Positions 30,067 through 40,925 of a stretch of DNA of 64,000 bases are shown here, in pieces (within the stretch, counting starts at the first letter, position 1; each line of letters opens with the position of its first letter). The notes under the pieces are model-generated. The model saw only the letters and a program-made list of their open reading frames with translations. It was not told where the DNA came from and did not search any database. Where the stretch lies: the NCBI GenBank assembly GCA_024275315.1, contig JAJRZK010000026.1, forward strand, positions 42,501-106,500, given 5' to 3'. Source of the stretch: Nitrospirota bacterium. Lineage in GTDB: Bacteria > Nitrospinota_A > UBA7883. Both the position numbers and the translations under genes were made by a program.

Positions 30067-31062
30067 TTAATCTCCGCGATGATTAATCTGATATTGTCTC
30101 ACAGCCCGGTTATGCTCGTTCAAGGTTTTAGAGAAATGATGTTCTCCATTATTTTTTGACACAAAATAAAGGTAATCGACCCTGGCCGGCCGATAAGCTG
30201 CGTTTAACGACGCCCTGCCCGGGTTGGCTATCGGTCCTGGTGGAAGACCACGGTTCATATAGGTATTGTATGGTGAATCATATTTCAAGTCTTTTTTTTT
30301 CAAATTTCCGTCGAAATGGGGCAGGGCGTATATGACCGTGGGATCAGACTGAAGAGGCATGTTCCTTTTGAGCCTGTTGATAAAAACGGCCGATATGAGG
30401 CTCCGTTCGTTTTTCGCTCCTGTTTCTTTTTCAATTATTGAAGCAAGCGTCACTATTTTATGCAACGTTTCCGGGGTCGAAACCACCGGCTCGGGCAACA
30501 TTTTTCGCGCCTGTTTGAAAAACATTTCCGTCATCACGGTAACCACTTTTGCCGCAGGCGTATTTTTGGGGAATTTGTACGTTTCCGGGAAAAGATACCC
30601 TTCAAGAGAACCGTGGGTCATCCTCCACTTTTTGTCCATGGCCTCTGCTGTCACGGCTTTCAGGAAATCGTCGGCGGTGACAATTTTTGCTTTTTCCATC
30701 TGGGCGGCGATTTGCAAAACTGTCAACCCCTCGGCAATGGTGACGCTGTGCAACATGGTTTTTCCCTCGACCAGTTTCGACACCACTTCACGTATCGAAA
30801 GGTTGCGCTTGAGTGAAAACTCCCCCGCCTGAAGAGGCCCTCCGGAGCTTCGGAGAAAGCGGGCTTCCATCTCGAACAGAAACGGACTGCCGATAACCCC
30901 GGAGTCAAAAAGCTTTTTGGCGATGGCTCGAACCGATTGGCCACGCTTTATTTCCACTACAACTTCTCCATGTCCGGCGTTGGGGGTGACAAGAGCCACA
31001 TTCAACATCGCAGCTGAACCCAGAAGAGCTGAGAAAAGCAGGATTGCGATCAGCTTGTACAC
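30067..31062 (-). CDS. mltG: endolytic transglycosylase MltG
   Basis: 331 aa; LEGYLFPETYKF, VTLASIIEKETG, SDPTVIYALPHF, YNTYMNRGLPPGPIANPG. Confidence 0.96.
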   Translation of the reverse strand: MYKLIAILLFSALLGSAAMLNVALVTPNAGHGEVVVEIKRGQSVRAIAKKLFDSGVIGSPFLFEMEARFLRSSGGPLQAGEFSLKRNLSIREVVSKLVEGKTMLHSVTIAEGLTVLQIAAQMEKAKIVTADDFLKAVTAEAMDKKWRMTHGSLEGYLFPETYKFPKNTPAAKVVTVMTEMFFKQARKMLPEPVVSTPETLHKIVTLASIIEKETGAKNERSLISAVFINRLKRNMPLQSDPTVIYALPHFDGNLKKKDLKYDSPYNTYMNRGLPPGPIANPGRASLNAAYRPARVDYLYFVSKNNGEHHFSKTLNEHNRAVRQYQINHRGD

Positions 31063-31076
31063 TTCTATTCCGAGTC

Positions 31077-31505
31077 CTATGGAGCGCCGGATATTTTATG
31101 GGCGTCCATCCAGCTTGACAGGATCAACTGCGCCGCCACCTGGTCGATCACCTTTTTACGTTTGCCGCGGGACATGTTGCTCTCCAGCAACGCGCGTTCC
31201 GCCGCGACGGTGGTGAGTCTCTCATCCCAAAGCACAACCTCTACCGGGACCGTTTTTGCCAGTTTCCCGGCGAACCGCTCTGTCGCTATCGCTCTTTCAC
31301 CCCGGCTACCGTCCATGTTTACGGGGTGTCCCACTATCACCCGGTCGATCTCGTATAGCTCCATAAGCTCGGTGACCCAGGCAAGGTCGGACTTGAACCC
31401 TGTCCTTTTGCGCACCCCAACCGCTTGAGCCGTGATGTTCAGGTCGTCACTTATCGCCGCGCCGGTACGTTTTGTTCCGATATCCAGAGCGAGAGTTCGT
31501 CCCAT
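31077..31505 (-). CDS. ruvX: Holliday junction resolvase RuvX (YqgF)
   Basis: 142 aa; LALDIGTKRTGAAISDD, VIVGHPVNMDGSRGERA, LWDERLTTVAAERALL. Confidence 0.95.
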   Translation of the reverse strand: MGRTLALDIGTKRTGAAISDDLNITAQAVGVRKRTGFKSDLAWVTELMELYEIDRVIVGHPVNMDGSRGERAIATERFAGKLAKTVPVEVVLWDERLTTVAAERALLESNMSRGKRKKVIDQVAAQLILSSWMDAHKISGAP

Positions 31506-31513
31506 GGTTTCAC

Positions 31514-33589
<2,076 letters not shown>

Positions 33590-33601
33590 CTAAATTTTCC
33601 G

Positions 33602-34405
33602 TTATCTGGTTTTTACGGCGTCGATAAACACCAAATGATAAGTTGACATAACGTGCCCATTATCTGCAAACCTTGATTGGTACTCCTCCATGACCCGCAT
33701 CATGATATCCCTGCGCCCCAATCCCAATTTACAGAGTCCTGGGCTGTTTTGAGCGCCACGTTTTTTCAGGCTTCTAAGCAGATGCGTAAGGCTCTTGTAG
33801 CTACGAATCCGCCTGGCTGATTGTATACGCATTTCAAACCCCGCATTGACCATTTTTTCTTCCAACTCCCGCTCAGATACAAATGGATGAAAAACAGGAT
33901 TGTCCCCCACCTTATCCACCGCCGCCGCCCAGGCCTCTCTCAACTCCCAGAATGTATCTATGCCCAGGGTGGTCGCCATGAATCTGCCATGGCTCCGCAG
34001 GGCCGGGGCTATTTGTCCAAAAAAATGGGCGGGATCGGCCATCCATTGCAAGGCAAGGTTGGATACTATCAGATCAAAGGAATTCTTCCTGACAGGTAAC
34101 GTATCGGCGTCTGCCTGCATCACGACAAACCCCGGGCTCCGGCTTGATCTTTCTTTTGCCTTTCGGCTCATCCCCAGAGATAAGTCAAGCGCGACGATAT
34201 TTTCAAAAGCTTCCGATTCTGCCATGAGAGCCGCGAGAGAGCCAGTGCCGCATCCTATATCCAACGCACGTCCGCCCGCTCCGGACCGGGCGATTTTGTC
34301 TGCCAGTTCGGCCGCTGTTTCGCGCTGGAACGTGGCGTAATTGTCGTAATGATCGGCGCTTTTATCAAACGACCGGCGGATTTTCAGTTTGGCGGTATCG
34401 TACAA
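33602..34405 (-). CDS. bioC: malonyl-ACP O-methyltransferase BioC
   Basis: 267 aa; RRSFDKSADHYDNYATFQRETAAELADKI, LDIGCGTGSLA, DLIVSNLALQWMADP; upstream of bioDA. Confidence 0.9.
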   Translation of the reverse strand: MYDTAKLKIRRSFDKSADHYDNYATFQRETAAELADKIARSGAGGRALDIGCGTGSLAALMAESEAFENIVALDLSLGMSRKAKERSSRSPGFVVMQADADTLPVRKNSFDLIVSNLALQWMADPAHFFGQIAPALRSHGRFMATTLGIDTFWELREAWAAAVDKVGDNPVFHPFVSERELEEKMVNAGFEMRIQSARRIRSYKSLTHLLRSLKKRGAQNSPGLCKLGLGRRDIMMRVMEEYQSRFADNGHVMSTYHLVFIDAVKTR

Positions 34406-34414
34406 AAGCTCACT

Positions 34415-35215
34415 CTATATGTTGGAAATGTAACTTGCTATATGATGGGCGACTTGGTGGCTTAACGTCAGGTGAGGGGCGTGCCCCGCCGATTCCAGTG
34501 TAACCTGGGCGCTTGGCGCCATCAGGCCTTTCCAAAGTTTCTGACCTCCTGATGGGCAGATTTTATCAAGTGCGCCGTTGATTATCAATACATTCCCTTT
34601 ATAGGTTGTATTTTGCGCTGTCAGGTCTGTGTTGGCAAGCTCTCTCAAAGTTTCTAAAAGGGCCTCCGTGTCCGGGGGGAAATCCTCTGTTATCAACGAG
34701 TTTTCGATTGTTTCTCTCGCTTGGGCGGATATTTTTTCACCAGATTCGAAAAACCTTTCTATAAACCCCCGAAGTCCCGACACCGGGTCGGTTTTTATTT
34801 GGCGCTCCATCTTCCTGACAGCGGCGATATGCTGGCCTTCCAGGAAATTTCCTTTTGTGGAAACGAATCTGGGCGTGGCGCACATCAGGATCAGGGATTC
34901 CGGACAAGGTTCGATCCTGTCCAGGCAGTACATCGCCCCTATTGTCCCCCCCATGGACCAGCCGAGCAGGTGAAACCGGGAGATTCGCATGCTTCTAATC
35001 AGTGAGGCTATATCGCGTCCATACCGTTTGAAGGAAAAAGGGCCGCTCTCTCCTTTTGCTTTTCCGTGGCCGGCGAGGTCAAGCGTGATTACACGAAAAC
35101 AGGGCGACAGTTGTTTTACGAGAGGGCTGAAACAAAGGGAGTTTTGCCCCCAGCCATGAATCATGACTATGGCCGGTTCGTCTCCCCCGGCATCAGTCGC
35201 CACGTCCGTTTTCAT
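34415..35215 (-). CDS. bioH: alpha/beta hydrolase, BioH-like pimeloyl-ACP methyl ester carboxylesterase
   Basis: 266 aa; IVMIHGWGQNSLCF, nucleophile elbow LLGWSMGGTIG, catalytic-His region SAGHAPHLTLSHQV; first gene of the bio operon. Confidence 0.8.
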   Translation of the reverse strand: MKTDVATDAGGDEPAIVMIHGWGQNSLCFSPLVKQLSPCFRVITLDLAGHGKAKGESGPFSFKRYGRDIASLIRSMRISRFHLLGWSMGGTIGAMYCLDRIEPCPESLILMCATPRFVSTKGNFLEGQHIAAVRKMERQIKTDPVSGLRGFIERFFESGEKISAQARETIENSLITEDFPPDTEALLETLRELANTDLTAQNTTYKGNVLIINGALDKICPSGGQKLWKGLMAPSAQVTLESAGHAPHLTLSHQVAHHIASYISNI

Positions 35216-35313
35216 GATTAATATCTGACCCCAGACATCCGTTCATGTCAACCTTGCCGTAACAAGAATTACGCATATGGTAAAAAAAGGTTTTAAAAAT
35301 TTGCGTTTTTTTG

Positions 35314-35319
35314 TTGACA
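35314..35319 (+). promoter_or_regulatory. candidate -35 box (TTGACA) of cspA-type gene, implying a long 5' UTR
   Basis: TTGACA in an AT-rich region ~195 nt before the start codon; weak -10 match 16-18 nt downstream. Confidence 0.35.
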
Positions 35320-35512
35320 ATGGCTTTGTTTTCAAAATAAGTTCTAATAGTAAGAAAGTGTATTGATCCGGGTAATTCCGGCTTTATCACTTGTTTTACG
35401 CTGTTTTTTGAAAAGATGTCCGCTTGCCGTGTTAGGTTTGATAAGAGGAGCATAAATCAAAAAATTTTATTGCCTGATGTAATTGTTAATTTTTCCCGGG
35501 GGGGGAGCAAAA

Positions 35513-35716
35513 ATGACAAGGGGTAAGATCAAATGGTTCAACAACGCAAAGGGGTACGGTTTTATTTGCGAAGAGGGCAGGGACGAAGATGTTTTCGTCC
35601 ACTATAGCTCGATCCAGGGTGAAGGCTATAAGTCCTTGAAAAACGGGCAAACCGTGGAATTCAAGCTTTGCGAAGGCGAAAAAGGTCTCCATGCCCAGAA
35701 TGTTGTGAAGGTGTAG
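35513..35716 (+). CDS. cold-shock domain protein (CspA family)
   Basis: 67 aa; [31 protein letters not shown] (RNP1/RNP2). Start at ATG 35513 after GGGGGAG. Confidence 0.95.
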   Translation: MTRGKIKWFNNAKGYGFICEEGRDEDVFVHYSSIQGEGYKSLKNGQTVEFKLCEGEKGLHAQNVVKV

Positions 35717-35789
35717 CGTAAAATACGATTGACGCCAGAACGTCGGGCGAAGCCGCGGTCGCCAGGGCAGTTCGTGGGCGTTTCATCCG

Positions 35790-37850
35790 TCAGAAAGGGG
35801 TGATCAATTCATATACCCTGTGAAGTCCGGTCACCCCTTTAAGCTCGAAAAACCCCAACAGCCTGGTTTGAATATCGGAGTTCTTCTGTAATTCATGATA
35901 GGCGGGCTCGGTGATAAAAATACGGTTTTTCTCCGGCATGCTATCAGGATCGATGCCGTCGGGGGCTGGTATCATTTGGTCTTTTTGAACACTCTCGACA
36001 CGGAAAGCCATGTTCACCGCCAGGCCGACACGGTCCCCGCTTTTGTCCACCCTGGTTTCGCCGATATTTATCGCAAAGCGAAGCTCGATAGTATGCTTGT
36101 CATCGACAGCGGCGTTTCGCATCTGCACCTGCTCAAGGACATCCAAAGCCACGTTTACCGCGTTTAACACCGACGAAAAGGTTATGAGAAACCCGTCACC
36201 GGTGCTTTTAATAAACTGCGCGCCCTCCTGCTGGCTTACAGGCTTGATTATCTCGAAAAGGTCGCCGCTAAGTTCCAGCGCCAGGTTGTCCCCATATGTG
36301 TTGGCTATGTCCGTGGAGTGGCATATGTCGACAACCAGTATCCCCTCGGTGAGAAAGTCGCCCGGCTTGATTTCATGATTCCGCGGTTTCGCTGATTCTT
36401 TTGCAACGGAATTTTTTTCCAGATCCTCCAGAACCTCGTCCAGAAGCCAAATCCGACCGGTTATGTTTTTAAGCAATTTTAGCGCAAGGCTCTGCACCCC
36501 CTCATCGCTATCTTTCACCATCAGCTTGACGGCATCGACGGAGTCTTTGGTGTCCAGTGATGCGATGGCTTTGAGAGCTTCGATACGAACCTGTTTTTGT
36601 GGGTTTTTCGCAAGTATGGATAGCGGCTCCATCGCCTCCTCGCCTCCTATTTGCGCCAGCGCTTTCGGGATGGCCCAGACGACCTCCGGGTCTGTCACCA
36701 GCTTTCCTATCTCCGCGGCGCCTCTGCTGTCTCCTATCAATCCAAGGGCGGTTATGGCTTTTTCGCGCACCCACCAGTCGGTGTCGTCAAGCATTTTTAC
36801 CAGATGTTCAAACGCGTCAGGGTCTTTTACTCTGCAAAAAAACTCTACCGCCGATCGGCGCACCCCTTCATCCTCATCCTCAAGCAGGTCGATGATAAGC
36901 TTGCTGATTTTACTCCCGCCAAGCTCGCTCAAGGCGTCGGTGGCGATTTCACGGACCCACCAGTCGCCATCCTTAAGAGCCTTTACAAGAACCGCCGCGG
37001 ACCGAGGATCCTTCAAGCCGTTTAGCACTTCCACCGCCGCCCGGCGGATATTGACGTCTTTTTCACTAAAAAACTCCATCAACCTGGGAACCAGCGTTGA
37101 ATCGGCGATATTGATGATCGTATCGGTCGCCTGCTGTCTGATTATCATGTCCTGGTTTTTTAAATGCGGCAAAATCCGTTCCGCATCTTCAGGATCGCCG
37201 ATTTCACCCAGAGCTTTTATTATCGACCGTAAAATTGTCGGATCCTTTTCATTATCCAAAACCTCGCATAACTTCGGGATGGTGGATTTATCTTTGAGCT
37301 TGCATATTGACTCTACAGCTTTCCTGCGAATCCAAGAGTCGTTTTCGTCCAGCAACGGGAGAATCGCCGCAGACGCTTCCGACGATTTGAGCGAGCAAAG
37401 CACATCCATGGCCACTTTTTTCACTTCCCGGTTCGGATGCTTGACAAACGGAATCACCCGTCCGGTCAGAGAGCCCACACCAAGCTCTCCTATCAACTCT
37501 CCCGTTAGAATACGGATCATATGATCGTCATGGGCGAGGTATTCCACAAGGAGCGGCGCAACGGCCGCCTTGCCGCATTTGAGAATGGTGTTCTTGTAAA
37601 GTTGCCTGATATTATCCTTCGGGTCCCCGAGCCCGTCGACAAATATCTTAAGACGCTCCCGGGAAAAGAGCTTTTCAAAAATCCGCCCGGCTTCGGCGTA
37701 CAGGAGCTTGTTAAATCGCAGACTTTCAACGACGAGAGGAACAGCCAAGTCGCCATAAGACTCAAGCTGATTGATCATCTCTTTTTGCTTGTTTTCGTCG
37801 GACGAGGAAAACCTGGATAGAATCCGCTTTATCTTTGTCGCCTCGAACAT
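35790..37850 (-). CDS. HEAT-repeat protein with C-terminal class III adenylate/guanylate cyclase domain
   Basis: 686 aa; tandem ~31-aa HEAT/PBS-like repeats (e.g. DGDWWVREIATDALSELG, DTDWWVREKAITALGLIG), then GILVVDICHSTDIA...FIKSTGDGFLITF...GLAVNMAFRVES. Confidence 0.9.
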   Translation of the reverse strand: MFEATKIKRILSRFSSSDENKQKEMINQLESYGDLAVPLVVESLRFNKLLYAEAGRIFEKLFSRERLKIFVDGLGDPKDNIRQLYKNTILKCGKAAVAPLLVEYLAHDDHMIRILTGELIGELGVGSLTGRVIPFVKHPNREVKKVAMDVLCSLKSSEASAAILPLLDENDSWIRRKAVESICKLKDKSTIPKLCEVLDNEKDPTILRSIIKALGEIGDPEDAERILPHLKNQDMIIRQQATDTIINIADSTLVPRLMEFFSEKDVNIRRAAVEVLNGLKDPRSAAVLVKALKDGDWWVREIATDALSELGGSKISKLIIDLLEDEDEGVRRSAVEFFCRVKDPDAFEHLVKMLDDTDWWVREKAITALGLIGDSRGAAEIGKLVTDPEVVWAIPKALAQIGGEEAMEPLSILAKNPQKQVRIEALKAIASLDTKDSVDAVKLMVKDSDEGVQSLALKLLKNITGRIWLLDEVLEDLEKNSVAKESAKPRNHEIKPGDFLTEGILVVDICHSTDIANTYGDNLALELSGDLFEIIKPVSQQEGAQFIKSTGDGFLITFSSVLNAVNVALDVLEQVQMRNAAVDDKHTIELRFAINIGETRVDKSGDRVGLAVNMAFRVESVQKDQMIPAPDGIDPDSMPEKNRIFITEPAYHELQKNSDIQTRLLGFFELKGVTGLHRVYELITPF

Positions 37851-38134
37851 TACGGCTTAACCTGAGTTTCTATATTTATTTATTCGCCACTCTTTTTTAC
37901 AAGCGAACGCTACCGTCACATACCCCGCAAAATTCCGCCAGGGTTCGGTTGGCGCGTTTTCCTTTATGTCATCAATATGTCATAAACGTGGCGTTTTTAA
38001 TCAAACTGTAGTCATGTTTCTTTACAGTTTCGTACGTTAACATTATAAGGCCTTAAAGGCTAAATTTTTCTTCAACATTAATACTTGCGTCTCTGTTTTG
38101 GTGAAGGACAGCGCCAGTCTGGTAGAATATTAAT

Positions 38135-39289
38135 ATGGAACACAAACTGGAAAAAGTGAACTTTCTTGGCCAGTATCTGGCGGCTTCAAGGTCCATCGAG
38201 GAGACCTTGGAAATGGCCATGATAATATCCCAGGATGTGCTCGGGTATGATCACGCGATGATCCGTCTTCTGGAGGGGGATATTCTAAAGGCGGTCAAAT
38301 GGATCGGTTTTCCCAGAGAAGCGGCGGATATGGTTATCCATGTCGGGGAAGGCATCAGCGGTATCGTGGCGAAAACCGGCGAGCCTGCGCTGGTTATGGA
38401 TACTCTTGCCGATCCCCGGTTCCTGTCGGGAGTGGAGGGGTGCAGGTCCGAGCTTTGCGTGCCCATGATATACAACACTAGTATCGTGGGTGTTTTTAAT
38501 GTGGAGAGCAATGAGCCGGAGTTTTTTACGGAGCAGGACCTCCGTATACTGGAAACCTTCTCTCTGCAGATTACATCCGCCATGGAAACGACCAGGTTGC
38601 GCGATAAGCTGAGTAGCTCCGAAAAGCTTTCCTTAGTTGGTCAGTTCGCCTCTTCGATTCTCCATGACATAAGAAACGATATTCACCAGCTCCAGATATG
38701 CTCCGATTTGTTAAAAAAACCGAACCCCACGCCGGAGCGGATAGAAATGGTGTCGCAAATCGTGAAAAAGGCCGGCGCAAACATATATGGCATGATAGAA
38801 GATGTGCTTGAATTCGTAAGAACCGAAAGATCCAGGCTTGACAAAAAAAGTGTCCGCCTGGGTCCTTTTATTGATTCGATCATCAACAAGATCCACACGA
38901 AAGCCTCTGACAGCGACGTGTCCCTGACGGTTGAAACGGATGAGTCCATAGAGTTGGACATAGATCATGGCAGGTTCGGCAGGGCCGTATTGAACCTGAT
39001 AAACAACTCCATCGAGGCGATGCCGGATGGCGGTGAGCTTTCGATTATTTCATGGATGAACGGACGCGCCGTCTCCATCGAGCTACGTGACACGGGCGCG
39101 GGTATAGAAAAAGAGCGGCTCGATAAAATCTGGGAGCCTTTTTACACCCATGGAAAGGAAAAAGGAACCGGTCTTGGCCTGGCCATCGTAAAAAAAATCG
39201 TCGAGGAGCACGGTTTCACCGTGAACGTCGAATCTGAGCCCGGCGAAGGGACGCGAGTTACCATAACCGCACCCCAGATCAAATTATGA
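38135..39289 (+). CDS. GAF-domain sensor histidine kinase
   Basis: 384 aa; GAF (GEGISGIVAKTGEPALVMDTLADPRF), ILHDIRNDIHQLQ (H box), NLINNSIEAM (N box), GTGLGLAIVKKIVEEHG (G box). Confidence 0.93.
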   Translation: MEHKLEKVNFLGQYLAASRSIEETLEMAMIISQDVLGYDHAMIRLLEGDILKAVKWIGFPREAADMVIHVGEGISGIVAKTGEPALVMDTLADPRFLSGVEGCRSELCVPMIYNTSIVGVFNVESNEPEFFTEQDLRILETFSLQITSAMETTRLRDKLSSSEKLSLVGQFASSILHDIRNDIHQLQICSDLLKKPNPTPERIEMVSQIVKKAGANIYGMIEDVLEFVRTERSRLDKKSVRLGPFIDSIINKIHTKASDSDVSLTVETDESIELDIDHGRFGRAVLNLINNSIEAMPDGGELSIISWMNGRAVSIELRDTGAGIEKERLDKIWEPFYTHGKEKGTGLGLAIVKKIVEEHGFTVNVESEPGEGTRVTITAPQIKL

Positions 39290-39348
39290 CGATATGGCCG
39301 TGCAATAGACCGGTTCCCTGCGTCTTGCAACTAGCGCAGGAAGGATTG

Positions 39349-39972
39349 TTATTCGCGGGGTTTCACGGCTACCCCCTGGTACATGTTTCCCATGATTTTG
39401 AAAGTGCTTTGAAGCATGTATCTGTCCAGGGTCGCGATCTGAAGGCCTCCGCTTTTAACGATTGATTTTATGTCCCTGTTTATGTTGCATCCGCCCAACA
39501 GACGGCGTGTGACAGGGTTCCACCTGCGCTGGCTGGCGGCCACGGAGGGGTCGTCGCTCAATCCATGCTCCAGAAAGAAAAATTTTCCACCAGGTTTTAA
39601 CGTCCTGTGCACCTCCTTGATGGCGCGGCTGATATTATCGATGCTGCAAAGTGTCCATGTGCTGACAACACAATCAAAAGAGCTGTCTTCCACAGGCAGG
39701 GTGTCGCCGGAAAGACGGTGGTACATCACCGTGATGTCCGACGATGCGGTCCTGCTTTTTGCAAGAGGCTGCATTCCCGGGTTGGGTTCTATGGCGGCCA
39801 GCTTGGTGACGGCGCTGGGATAGCATGGCAGGTTAAGCCCGGAGCCTAGCCCAAGCTCCATGATTTCTCCCTCGACCTCCGCCAGAAGCTTTACCCGAAG
39901 CTCGGTATGGTCCTCTCTGGAAAGGGCCATGTCCATGATCCTCGGGAAAATGTATCTGGAATAAAATCCCAT
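39349..39972 (-). CDS. class I SAM-dependent methyltransferase
   Basis: 207 aa; IMELGLGSGLNLPCY, DCVVSTWTLCSI, EVHRTLKPGGKFFFLEHG. Confidence 0.9.
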   Translation of the reverse strand: MGFYSRYIFPRIMDMALSREDHTELRVKLLAEVEGEIMELGLGSGLNLPCYPSAVTKLAAIEPNPGMQPLAKSRTASSDITVMYHRLSGDTLPVEDSSFDCVVSTWTLCSIDNISRAIKEVHRTLKPGGKFFFLEHGLSDDPSVAASQRRWNPVTRRLLGGCNINRDIKSIVKSGGLQIATLDRYMLQSTFKIMGNMYQGVAVKPRE

Positions 39973-39986
39973 GACAACTCCGTCAA

Positions 39987-40910
39987 TCAGTGTGGCTCAA
40001 CCTTGGATATCAGCCAGTATATCATCCCCAGAACAAGCACCGACATGATGAGCGTCGCCTGGTCCTGCCATGTGACGTGGCCAATGCTGCTCATCAGGAC
40101 TTTTCTAAGTTCCGCCACCAGCGCGACGCTTACGAACACTTTGATCGCAAACGAGCGTCCCTTGATGTGCCCGATCTGTGTGTCGAGAAGCTCGATTACC
40201 ACCCATAATATCAGCAGTGATCCCAAAGCCCCCAAAACACCTCTATCAAGTTCACCATTAACTATTTGGCTAAAATCTACAAAGCACAGCGTCACCACCA
40301 TCACACCGGTGAAAAGAAGTCCAACGACCAGTATCATGTTAAACCCGTTAACGAACCATTTGGCAGTGCGGATGATCCAGCTATCGAGCTTGTACGACAG
40401 GAAATTGGATTTCAACTCCTCTTCCATAAAAGAACGAGTCATCAGATCCAGGTTAAGATCCAGAATCTTGTTTATGGAGTTGATCAGCCTTGCCGCCGTT
40501 TCGGCGTCATCGGAGTACTCCTGTCGAATAAGGTCGGCTATAAAACCTCTCACCTGGGATATCTGAATGTTCACCTGGTGCGTAGGCAACCCGATCCGGA
40601 CATGCGTTCCACCTATCCGGTTTAACTTCAGGTAATATGAGGTTGTATATTCGGTCGAGACCAGGTCCGTCAACCAGCTTGTGAACGCATTGCGAGCTTT
40701 AGCCAGGATTTTTTCATCTTTGAAAAACCGTGCCGTGTCCGAGTTGGAGAGGAGCCTGCCATAGTGGAAATCAGCGATCCTGTCCCTGTTTTCATGGACA
40801 AGCGGAGCCGCCATTCTTATATTTCCAAGATCCTCGGATCCGATGTTGTAATCATTCATCAACCTGGTCATTTCCGACATCATAGCGATATTTCCCTCAA
40901 TGGCGTCCAA
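39987..40910 (-). CDS. globin-sensor (protoglobin-like) domain fused to PsiE-like transmembrane domain
   Basis: 307 aa; N-term IADFHYGRLL...YYLKLNRIGGTHVRIGLPTHQ (GCS proximal-His motif HxRIGL), C-term ~4 TM with LLILWVVIELLDTQIG...VALVAELRKVLM (PsiE-like). Confidence 0.78.
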   Translation of the reverse strand: MDAIEGNIAMMSEMTRLMNDYNIGSEDLGNIRMAAPLVHENRDRIADFHYGRLLSNSDTARFFKDEKILAKARNAFTSWLTDLVSTEYTTSYYLKLNRIGGTHVRIGLPTHQVNIQISQVRGFIADLIRQEYSDDAETAARLINSINKILDLNLDLMTRSFMEEELKSNFLSYKLDSWIIRTAKWFVNGFNMILVVGLLFTGVMVVTLCFVDFSQIVNGELDRGVLGALGSLLILWVVIELLDTQIGHIKGRSFAIKVFVSVALVAELRKVLMSSIGHVTWQDQATLIMSVLVLGMIYWLISKVEPH

Positions 40911-40925
40911 GCCGCCGAATATAAT

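Noticed and set aside
36463-37524. 353-aa plus ORF opposite the HEAT-cyclase gene
   Set aside because: Antisense shadow of a repeat-rich coding region; Ser-rich low-complexity translation.
36460-37750. Apparent repetitive region
   Set aside because: Explained by HEAT repeats at protein level; not a DNA repeat array.
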